A stretch of 18,442 nt of DNA. It comes from CAJAQL01 sp964442965. GTDB lineage: Bacteria; Patescibacteriota; Minisyncoccia; UBA6257; 2-01-FULL-56-20. A program made the translations under genes and the position numbers. The notes under the pieces are model-generated. The model ran no database searches and had not been told where the DNA came from. It saw only the letters and a list, made by a program, of their open reading frames with translations. Shown here in pieces: positions 6,382 through 12,713 of the stretch (the first letter of the stretch is position 1; every line of letters starts with the position of its first letter). The stretch lies in assembly GCA_964442965.1 (NCBI GenBank), contig CAYUBE010000020.1, positions 1 through 18,442 of the forward strand, read 5' to 3'.

Positions 6382-8061
6382 ATGCAACCACGAGACGCAA
6401 TCATCAGAGAACTCCAGAAACACAACATACCATTCGAGCCGCTTGGCCCGGACATTGGAATCGTTTGTTTTTTTGATCCGATATGCGGCGGAATCAGCCA
6501 TGATATTTCCACTCTTCTCCTTAATGGCTCGACCCGATCGGGAAATTGCAGATGTTGCGGCAAAACGGCTCCGCTTTATGAAATCTTCCAAGTGCTTGGC
6601 ATCGGTTCGGTTCCTGAATTCCCTCCCAAGGACGACGCCAACGGCGTGACAGACAATAGGAGTGTAGCTTCGAAAACCAAGAAACGACAGCCCAAAAGCG
6701 CACCGGAACCGGACGAGCGCGTCCAGCCCGTCGAGGAAACGATCGAGATTCTGGATCGCGCCGTGACCTTGACCGAAGTCCATGAGGCGTTCGAGAAAAT
6801 CGGCGCAGTGAGTCGGGATATTCTCGACATCGTGATGGCATCAGCATATTCATCCCTTCGGACGGATTTGGTCGAAGTCCCATTGTGGACCGTATTGGTA
6901 GGGCCGCCATCATCCATGAAAACAGAACTGGTGAAGGCCCTGAACGGCCTGCCGCATATCTACTATCTCGATACTCTTACGAGCAATCCGTTTGCCTCCG
7001 GCTATGTTCCGCAAAAAGGACGTAAGGCGTACGACTTGCTCGACGAGTTGGACGGGAAATGCCTCGTCATCCGGGATATGACCACGCTATTTTCTTTGAA
7101 TGAAGATACGGTGAAAAAACTCCTCGGAGAACTCGTCGCGATCTATGACCAAGAGTTCGCGAAATTCAGCGCGACAAGGGGAAGGCAGTCGTACAAGGCG
7201 CGTTTTTCACTTCTTGGCTGCATTACGCCCGCCGCGCTCAATAATCACCGTCGGTACATCGACATGATCGGCCCCCGATTCCTATTTATCCGCGTGCCCG
7301 AACTCACGGCTGAGCGGCAAGTGCGCGGTTTTGAAATAGCGTGGCAATCCGGCAAGCGTTCAACCCTCATACGGAACGCGAGGCAGTTGCTTATTTCGTA
7401 CGTGACGCAACTGGCCAACGCGAAGCCTACCGTCGAGCCGGAAGAAATAGAGATTCAGGAAATCATCAATGGACTTGCCAAGCTCGTGTCGCGGGGACGC
7501 GGCGTTGTCATTTCTCATTCGCAATCATTCAAAGGTGATGATGGGAATGAAAAAACCTACTATGAAATCGAAGACATGCAACGCGAGGAACCGTGGCGGG
7601 CGTTGCTCCAGCTTCGCGGCATGGGAAGGTGTCTGGCGGCGGTTCGCGGCGAAAGAACGGTCACGACGAGAGAAACGAAAGCCTTGGCTAATATCGCACT
7701 TTCCTCCATGCCTCCGAACCGCGCTGAGGTCGTTACAAGGATGTTCTGGGAATCGGACGCACTCTTTACGGCGCATGACCTCCACGAGCGGCTGCCGCAC
7801 CGTTCGCAACGGACTATCCAACGGCTGCTGAAAGAACTACAAGCGCTGGAACTTGTCGATGCTCCAAAAAAAGAAACGGACTCGTCCGCGAACCAATGGT
7901 TCCTCAACGGAACGATAAAAAGCGCCCTCATCAATGCCTATGGCGGCGAGCGCGACACGGACGACTGGAATCCGCTTCCTTCATTGGACACAGAACCCCC
8001 ATTGGATCAGCCCGCCGACGAGACCGATGCCCCACATTCGGACTTTCTGTCGCGAAGGTAG
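6382..8061 (+). CDS. Replication-type AAA ATPase with primase-like zinc finger
   Basis: A 559-residue protein. The N terminus carries Cys29, Cys35 and Cys56/58/59, followed by GKTAPLYEIFQVLGI; the spacing and tail resemble a degenerate CHC2 primase zinc finger. After a disordered linker (80-118) comes an ATPase domain: Walker A GPPSSMKT (174-181), a SNPFASGYV segment (201-209), a Walker B-like KCLVIRDM (226-233), and FSLLGCITPA with IGPRFLFIRVPE (275-307), which may hold the sensor and arginine finger. This pattern matches ATPases of phages and integrative elements, where GPPSSGKT is usual; here Met replaces the Gly before Lys. Residues 446-497 look like a winged helix (RTIQRLLKELQALELVD). 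Probably the element's replication protein or helicase; activity is inferred from motifs. Confidence 0.8.
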   Translation: MQPRDAIIRELQKHNIPFEPLGPDIGIVCFFDPICGGISHDISTLLLNGSTRSGNCRCCGKTAPLYEIFQVLGIGSVPEFPPKDDANGVTDNRSVASKTKKRQPKSAPEPDERVQPVEETIEILDRAVTLTEVHEAFEKIGAVSRDILDIVMASAYSSLRTDLVEVPLWTVLVGPPSSMKTELVKALNGLPHIYYLDTLTSNPFASGYVPQKGRKAYDLLDELDGKCLVIRDMTTLFSLNEDTVKKLLGELVAIYDQEFAKFSATRGRQSYKARFSLLGCITPAALNNHRRYIDMIGPRFLFIRVPELTAERQVRGFEIAWQSGKRSTLIRNARQLLISYVTQLANAKPTVEPEEIEIQEIINGLAKLVSRGRGVVISHSQSFKGDDGNEKTYYEIEDMQREEPWRALLQLRGMGRCLAAVRGERTVTTRETKALANIALSSMPPNRAEVVTRMFWESDALFTAHDLHERLPHRSQRTIQRLLKELQALELVDAPKKETDSSANQWFLNGTIKSALINAYGGERDTDDWNPLPSLDTEPPLDQPADETDAPHSDFLSRR

Positions 8062-8119
8062 GCGCGACACAAACTCCGAATGATGGGTAGGAAAATCACG
8101 CCGCCGCACATCAACCAAT

Positions 8120-8608
8120 ATGGCCAAAGAAAGGTTAAGCAAGCTTCAGGGATGGATTCTGAAAACCACCATTGAAAGGGGCGGGAGGAGCGAAGATATC
8201 GGCATTTACATTTTCAGAAAACACCTAGTTTATTATCGGTTTCCCGATAAAAACGGCGGCGAGAAAATGGAAAATAGCTTTAACGTTGCGCTAACCAGAA
8301 GCATCAGAAATCTATTCACGAAGGGCTTTATTAGAATTTTCAAGATCGACCAGACCCCAGAACTTTTATTGCGTATTGGACTGAAACAGGACGCGCAGAC
8401 GGCAAAGATGCGCCGCACCATGAAAGTGATCGCGGGAGAAAAAGATACCGATCAAGAAGATGAAACAATTTCCTTATATGAAAAGGCGAAAGAGTCCCGT
8501 AAGAACAGGAAAAATGGGATGGTGCAGTTTGAAGAATTAACCAGTGCTAGCGGGACGATCCAGATTATTTCTTTAACCGAGAAGGGCGAGAGGACGGCTA
8601 ATTGTTAA
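8120..8608 (+). CDS. Winged-helix-like DNA-binding protein
   Basis: A 162-residue basic protein. Residues 5-78 look like a winged helix: first helix LSKLQGWILKTTIERG, then NVALTRSIRNLFTKGFIRIF, in the manner of families with a recognition helix ending in a KGL/KGF turn. A Lys/Arg-rich, probably disordered segment (95-135) is followed by IQIISLTEKGE (147-157), another turn typical of such regulators. No signal peptide is present. It lies 58 bp after the ATPase gene and 211 bp before the recombinase gene on the same strand, fitting a transcriptional regulator or accessory replication factor of the element. No Shine-Dalgarno sequence is evident. Confidence 0.7.
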   Translation: MAKERLSKLQGWILKTTIERGGRSEDIGIYIFRKHLVYYRFPDKNGGEKMENSFNVALTRSIRNLFTKGFIRIFKIDQTPELLLRIGLKQDAQTAKMRRTMKVIAGEKDTDQEDETISLYEKAKESRKNRKNGMVQFEELTSASGTIQIISLTEKGERTANC

Positions 8609-8691
8609 CCTTCCCAAAGTTGGCACATTTAACAATAAGGAAATCGAAAAAATGGAGATAAACGAATCAAGGTCGAATTTAAGCAGGTTTT

Positions 8692-8787
8692 ATGGGCATA
8701 ATCGGGGACTTAGTTGTCTCCTTCCTAAACTGGATAACCCCGACCGTTGCGGCATCATTGTCTTGGGCTAAAAAGGTCGGGATTTAG
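8692..8787 (+). CDS. Possible 31-residue amphipathic peptide
   Basis: A short frame in the spacer before the recombinase gene encodes 31 residues: a mostly hydrophobic stretch containing MGIIGDLVVSFLNWITP, ending basic with AKKVGI. A weak Shine-Dalgarno-like AGCAGG lies 4 nt before the ATG. Length and composition resemble amphipathic membrane-active peptides (the IGDLV..WI pattern recalls staphylococcal delta-toxin) or a small membrane or leader peptide. A competing frame at 8652-8771 (39 codons) has an AAGGA upstream. Either or neither may be translated; there is no homology evidence. Confidence 0.25.
   Translation: MGIIGDLVVSFLNWITPTVAASLSWAKKVGI
8702..8781 (+). other. Alternative complementary segments in recombinase leader
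   Basis: CCCCGACC (8738-8745) can pair in two exclusive ways: its CCCCGA part with upstream TCGGGG (8702-8707), or its CCCGACC part with downstream GGTCGGG (8775-8781). There is no T-tract, so this is not a classical terminator. The 211-bp spacer shows no other feature apart from the short frames. Confidence 0.25.
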
Positions 8788-8819
8788 AGGGTACATCAAG
8801 AAATTAACGCATAAACAAA

Positions 8820-10733
8820 ATGAAAAACATAAGAAACGCAGAAGGCTCCCCAAGCGTCAAACCAGTGGAGCCTTCAGTCGGCGTGGAACGGATTGCTCCG
8901 TCCTCGTCCATCGAATTATCGCAAAGAAGCGCGGATGATGCAAAGTGGAATCGTCTCCCCGTGGAACAGCGGGTGGATAAAATAAAGTATTTCCTCTATG
9001 CAAGAAAGTCATCGGAATCCGAGGATCGCCAGATGGCATCCATCGAGTCGCAGATCGACGAACTGAAAAAACTCGCTGCGGAGAACAACCTTGAGGTTGT
9101 GGATATTCTGTCAGAGGCCCAATCGGCGAAGGAACCGGGACGACCCGTGTTCAATAAAATGCTCATGCGGATCGCGAAGGGCGAAGCGCAAGGCATCGTC
9201 TGCTGGAAACTGAACCGGCTTGCCCGCAACCCGATCGACGGCGGGCAGATCAGTTGGCTTCTCCAACAGAACGTCATCAGGCATGTCCAGACCTACGGAC
9301 GAAGCTACTATCCCACGGATAACGTTTTAATGATGGCGGTGGAACTCGGTATGGCGAACCAATTCGTAAGAGATTTGAGTGTGGACACGAAGCGCGGGAT
9401 GCGGGCCAAAGCGGAACGGGGATGGTGTCCCGGCCCGGCTCCCGTCGGGTACCTGCACAATCCGATTAAAAAGCAGGGCGAGAAGGAAGTGCTGAAAGAC
9501 GAATTGAAGTTCGATATTGTCCGTAAGTGCTGGGACATGATGCTCACGGGGGCGCATACGGTGCCGCAGATATGGGAGGTTGCCGTGAACCGCTGGGGTC
9601 TTACCGGCCGGATGGGCAAGAAGCTCAATCTGAGTAATATGTACCTCATATTCGCCAATCCATTTTACTGCGGCGAGTTCGAGTATCCTCTGCGGAGCGG
9701 CATCTGGCATCACGGGAAGCATGAACGCATGGTGACAAAAAAAGAGTTCGAGCGGGTACAAACAATCACGGCAGGACGCGGGAAGCCCCATGCGATAAGC
9801 CACGATGTCTCCATGCGGGGGCCGATCCGATGCGGCGGGTGCGGATCGATGGTCACGGCCGACGTGAAAATCAAAGTCCAGAAAAACGGGAACCGGCATG
9901 AGTATGTCTATTACCACTGCTCGCAGCGGCGGACGAAGCAACGGTGCCCTGAGATGGGCGTCAAGGAAAATGACTTGCACGAGCAGGCCATGGAACTTCT
10001 CGCGGGCATCGAGATTCCGCAGGAGTTCTACTTGTGGGCCATGGATGTACTCAGGGAATCGAACGAGACGGAATCCGTGACCCGTGAGAAAATCACAGCG
10101 AGCCAGCGGGTTGAGTATGACAAATGTGTGAAAGTCCTCGACGCATTAATCGACATGAGAGCAAGGGGCGAGATTACGGAGGAGGAATTTGCGGGGAGAA
10201 GGTCTGACCTCACAAAAGAAAAGTGTCGCCTGCAGGCGCTCTTCGAGGACACGGATCAAGGAATAGACGATTGGCTGAAGACCGCCGACAAGTACTTCAG
10301 CTTCGCGGCAAACGCTAGACAAACGTTCGAAAACGGGACGTCCGAGGAGAAACGAGAGATGTTAACGCTCTTAGGATCGGACCTCTCGATAAAGCAAGGA
10401 AAACTCAGCGTTTCATTGGCTGAACCGCTCATTTTGATCAAAAAAATGGCTCCTGAGGTAAAGAGGATAAATGAGGCTATCGGACCTCTGAAAAACGCAG
10501 ACCACACAAGGGCTTTGCGCGAATTGTACGCTCAAAATTCTGTAAGGGGTGCCTATCGGGATTTGAACCCGGACCGGGAGTGCCACAAACTCCAGTGCTA
10601 CCATTACACCATAGGCACCATCAGAACGATGAACACGTTTCAATGTAGCCGATTTCGCGCCCTTTTACAAGAAAAAATCTGGACGGAGGGGCAACAGCAG
10701 GCATCCGAATGCCGGCATGATATACTTACGTGA
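8820..10733 (+). CDS. Large serine recombinase (integrase) reading into tRNA-His
   Basis: A 637-residue large serine recombinase, catalysing site-specific integration or excision through a Ser-DNA link. The resolvase domain starts at about residue 56: KIKYFLYARKSSE carries nucleophile Ser64 (Y-x-R-x-S), with SIESQ (74-78) and KLNRLARN (130-137). The recombinase domain follows (about 205-320, GPAPVGYLHNP, FANPFYCGEFEY). A zinc ribbon uses Cys338, Cys341, Cys367 and Cys376, and residues 400-480 form a coiled-coil-like segment. The 55 residues before the catalytic domain are unusual; an internal GTG (for example 8973) may be the true start. From codon 577 the frame runs antisense through tRNA-His and its promoter, so the last 61 residues are not a conserved domain. 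The stop overlaps the next gene as TGATG. Confidence 0.9.
   Translation: MKNIRNAEGSPSVKPVEPSVGVERIAPSSSIELSQRSADDAKWNRLPVEQRVDKIKYFLYARKSSESEDRQMASIESQIDELKKLAAENNLEVVDILSEAQSAKEPGRPVFNKMLMRIAKGEAQGIVCWKLNRLARNPIDGGQISWLLQQNVIRHVQTYGRSYYPTDNVLMMAVELGMANQFVRDLSVDTKRGMRAKAERGWCPGPAPVGYLHNPIKKQGEKEVLKDELKFDIVRKCWDMMLTGAHTVPQIWEVAVNRWGLTGRMGKKLNLSNMYLIFANPFYCGEFEYPLRSGIWHHGKHERMVTKKEFERVQTITAGRGKPHAISHDVSMRGPIRCGGCGSMVTADVKIKVQKNGNRHEYVYYHCSQRRTKQRCPEMGVKENDLHEQAMELLAGIEIPQEFYLWAMDVLRESNETESVTREKITASQRVEYDKCVKVLDALIDMRARGEITEEEFAGRRSDLTKEKCRLQALFEDTDQGIDDWLKTADKYFSFAANARQTFENGTSEEKREMLTLLGSDLSIKQGKLSVSLAEPLILIKKMAPEVKRINEAIGPLKNADHTRALRELYAQNSVRGAYRDLNPDRECHKLQCYHYTIGTIRTMNTFQCSRFRALLQEKIWTEGQQQASECRHDILT
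10548..10619 (-). tRNA. tRNA-His(GUG), probable attachment site
   Basis: A complete 72-nt cloverleaf on the minus strand. The extra G at -1, typical of tRNA-His, faces discriminator C73. The acceptor stem is GTGCCTA with TAGGCAC, and the anticodon stem GGAGT/ACTCC encloses TTGTGGC with anticodon GTG. The T loop is TTCAAAT. The first T-stem pair (49-65) is a C-A mismatch. CCA is not encoded. The gene lies antisense inside the 3' end of the serine recombinase frame, and its 3' end faces the element, so it is the likely insertion target with function preserved. Its promoter lies on the chromosomal side. Confidence 0.92.
10642..10670 (-). promoter_or_regulatory. Promoter of tRNA-His
   Basis: On the minus strand TTGTAA (10670-10665, 4 of 6) and TACATT (10647-10642, 4 of 6) are separated by 17 bp, placing the start about 16 nt before the mature tRNA 5' end. 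It lies wholly on the chromosomal side of the presumed insertion point. Confidence 0.45.
10709..10726 (+). promoter_or_regulatory. Extended -10 promoter with palindrome, leaderless dedA-like start
   Basis: TGA-TATACT (10718-10726) is an extended -10 box (5 of 6 in the hexamer) ending 6 nt before the ATG at 10733, so the mRNA would start at or beside the start codon. The perfect palindrome ATGCCGGCAT (10709-10718) abuts it and could be an operator. No -35 box is evident. Confidence 0.5.
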
Positions 10734-11398
10734 TGCAAAATACAGCCATGTTGATCGCCGCGACGGCAGGGAAAAATCCCTTTGGAACATATCTTGTTAT
10801 TTATTTCGCCTCCGTGATTCTCGGCAACATCGGTTCTTTTGCTGGCTTCTGGATCGTTTTTGAGGCGAACTTCGGGTTCGTCGGGTTTCTTTTTTTGATA
10901 TTGATTATTTTTCTCGCCGACATGACGGAGGATCTCGTCTGGTATTCCCTGGGCCGATCTCTTCGCGGCACGCGCTTCGGATTATGGATAGAAAAACATA
11001 TCCCCGGACACGCGAAGGCCGAGGCGATGGTCAAAGAAAAAGGATTGCAATGGCTCTACCTTTCGAAGTTTATCGAGGGCGGTGCTCCCGTGATCACCTT
11101 TTCCATAGGTTGGATCGGCGTAGATTTTAAAAGATTCTACAAAAATTCCGTGCTGTCCATACTGCTTTGGTTACCCGTCCTCACGGGATTGGCTTACGCT
11201 ATTATCTCAGGGCTAGCGCCACTTGCCGCTGCCAACCTAAAAATGATTGGATGGGTCGCTCTGGGAGGATTCGTTCTTTTTGTCGTTCTCGACTACGCCG
11301 TCGCCAATGGCGTTAAATTACTAACAAAACGTTTCATGAAAGACGGCGAGAGCGAGCATTTGACAAACCGAGAGAAAGAAGGTTATGATTCGGAGTGA
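10733..11398 (+). CDS. DedA/VTT-family-like membrane protein
   Basis: A 221-residue integral membrane protein with hydrophobic segments at about 19-45, 48-68, 118-135, 140-163 and 170-190. The pattern GNIGSFAGFWIV, then an acidic ADMTEDLVWYSLGRSLRG, then LSKFIEGGAPVITFSIGWIG follows the DedA/SNARE-associated (VTT) layout, in which family members act in lipid scrambling or envelope homeostasis. The usual Arg motif of the family (FxRFxPxxR) appears only as LSKFIEGGAP, so the call is moderate. The ATG overlaps the recombinase stop as TGATG; a GTG one codon upstream is also possible. An extended -10 box just upstream suggests its own leaderless transcript. A strong terminator follows, so it is probably a single-gene unit and the first chromosomal gene beyond the element. 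Confidence 0.8.
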   Translation: MQNTAMLIAATAGKNPFGTYLVIYFASVILGNIGSFAGFWIVFEANFGFVGFLFLILIIFLADMTEDLVWYSLGRSLRGTRFGLWIEKHIPGHAKAEAMVKEKGLQWLYLSKFIEGGAPVITFSIGWIGVDFKRFYKNSVLSILLWLPVLTGLAYAIISGLAPLAAANLKMIGWVALGGFVLFVVLDYAVANGVKLLTKRFMKDGESEHLTNREKEGYDSE

Positions 11399-11402
11399 TG
11401 AG

Positions 11403-11424
11403 TCCGCGCTTGCCGCGGATTTTT
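11403..11424 (+). terminator. Rho-independent terminator after dedA-like gene
   Basis: TCCGCG (11403-11408) pairs with CGCGGA (11414-11419) around CTTGC, followed by five T residues. It separates the membrane-protein gene from nusA. The 42 bp after it are very AT-rich and probably hold the nusA promoter, though no clear boxes stand out. Confidence 0.8.
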
Positions 11425-11466
11425 AAAAGATAAAAAGGTTAATAAAAATTAAATAACAATAAAAAT

Positions 11467-12681
11467 ATGCTTGACATAAAAGAATTATCGAAAGCCGTTC
11501 GGCAGGTTGCCGAGGAAAAAGGGCTCGCACCGGAAACTATCATTGAGGCCATCGAATCGTCCATTGCGGCCGCCTATAAAAGAGATTACGCGGACCGCGG
11601 CGGGATCGTGAAGTGTAAACTCGACGAAAAAGCCGGAGCGCTGACCTTCTGGCAGGTAAAAACGGTCGTTGATGATACGACGGTCCGTTTCGTAGATGAA
11701 TCGGCCGATGAAGAAGTTGAAAAAAGAGACTATCAGGACGACGATGAACAGAAATTGCCCCGCTTCAATCCGGAACGGCATATTATTCTGGAAGACGCAA
11801 AAAAAATAAAACCGGACGCGGTGGTCGGCGAAGAACTTACGTTTCCTCTTGAAACCAAAGAGGATTTTGGCAGAATTGCGGCGCAGACGGCGAAACAGGT
11901 TATTCTCCAAAAACTTCGCGAGTCGGAGCGGGAATCGATTCTCGCGGAGTGGACGCAGAAGGCCGGCCAGATCGTAAGCGGCGAGGTTCAGCGATTTGAT
12001 CGGGGCAATGTCTTCATAAATCTCGGCCGCGCCATCGGCGTGATGTTTGCGAACGAATCCATTCCGAACGAACATTATCGCGCCGGCGAGCGCCTCCGTT
12101 TTCTTGTGCTTGCCGTCCAGGAAGATACGCGCATGCCGGGCATCATCCTGTCCCGTGCCAACCCGCAGTTCGTTGCGGAACTCTTTAAGGTGGAGGTGCC
12201 GGAACTCGCCGAAGGAGAGATCGAGGTCAAAAGTATTGCACGGGAACCCGGCAACCGGACAAAAATTGCCGTCGGATCAAGCACGGAAGGCATTGATCCG
12301 GTCGGAGCGCTCGTCGGCCAACGCGGAACGCGCGTCATGGCAGTGAATAACGAATTAGGGAACGAGAAGATCGACATCATCGAATGGTCGACCGATCCCG
12401 AGAATTTTATTGCGAATGCACTGTCGCCCGCAAAAGTGGAACGAGTGGATATTCTTCCCCGCCGCGAGGCGCGCGCTTTTGTCCCCGAGAGCCAATTAAG
12501 CTTGGCGATCGGCCGAGGCGGCCAGAACGTCCGCCTTGCGGCAAAACTGACCGGCTGGAAGATCGACGTTCGCTCGCAATCGCATCCCGACGAGGTTCAG
12601 GAGGGCGGCATGGCAGTAGCAGCCGCCGCGGAAAGCGCGACTGAGGTGGATGATGGCGAAAAAGAAGATATAATAGGATAG
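11467..12681 (+). CDS. nusA: Transcription termination/antitermination factor NusA
   Basis: A 404-residue NusA, which binds RNA polymerase and nascent RNA to control pausing, termination and antitermination. Residues 1-135 are the polymerase-binding N-terminal domain (ETIIEAIESSIAAAYKRDY). Residues 165-232 form the S1 domain (GQIVSGEVQRFDRGNVFINL). KH1 is about 233-315 with GQRG at 284-287 and the signature EKIDIIEWSTDP. KH2 is about 320-370 with GRGG at 349-352 (SLAIGRGGQNVRLAAKLTGW). The C terminus is a short acidic tail, with no E. coli-type acidic repeat domains, as in most non-proteobacterial NusA. Residues 80-96 are an unusually acidic insertion. No nearby Shine-Dalgarno sequence is seen. 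hppA follows after 32 bp. Confidence 0.97.
   Translation: MLDIKELSKAVRQVAEEKGLAPETIIEAIESSIAAAYKRDYADRGGIVKCKLDEKAGALTFWQVKTVVDDTTVRFVDESADEEVEKRDYQDDDEQKLPRFNPERHIILEDAKKIKPDAVVGEELTFPLETKEDFGRIAAQTAKQVILQKLRESERESILAEWTQKAGQIVSGEVQRFDRGNVFINLGRAIGVMFANESIPNEHYRAGERLRFLVLAVQEDTRMPGIILSRANPQFVAELFKVEVPELAEGEIEVKSIAREPGNRTKIAVGSSTEGIDPVGALVGQRGTRVMAVNNELGNEKIDIIEWSTDPENFIANALSPAKVERVDILPRREARAFVPESQLSLAIGRGGQNVRLAAKLTGWKIDVRSQSHPDEVQEGGMAVAAAAESATEVDDGEKEDIIG
12669..12674 (+). promoter_or_regulatory. Consensus -10 box before hppA, inside nusA 3' end
   Basis: A perfect TATAAT lies in the last codons of nusA, 39 nt before the hppA ATG. No matching -35 box is seen 16-18 bp upstream, so it is only a possible internal promoter that would let hppA be expressed apart from nusA. 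Confidence 0.3.
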
Positions 12682-12713
12682 AAAACAAAGAGAGTCGAAA
12701 AAATATCAAAAAA

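Larger units (their letters stand above)
1..10619. mobile_element. Right-hand part of an integrated element ending in tRNA-His
   Basis: The region is dominated by unrecognised genes, a replication-type ATPase, winged-helix proteins and a large serine recombinase. Core housekeeping genes begin directly after the recombinase. The recombinase is the last gene and its frame enters the 3' end of a tRNA-His gene, the usual arrangement when an element has inserted at a tRNA. The right boundary is inferred to lie within 10548-10619. I found no second partial copy of the tRNA-His 3' end in the window, so the left boundary is probably before position 1, though the element could start anywhere left of the replication module. 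No capsid, portal or conjugation gene is recognisable here, so phage, plasmid or other integrative element cannot be told apart. Confidence 0.5.

Noticed and set aside
8652..8771. A 39-codon frame before the recombinase with AAGGA upstream
   Set aside because: The translation has no recognisable features and overlaps another short frame; not enough to call a gene.
9327..9980. Long open frames on the strand opposite the recombinase, and similar ones opposite nusA (11485-12075) and hppA (14019-14582)
   Set aside because: They are mirror frames of strongly conserved genes with biased codon use, with no start signals and no family features.
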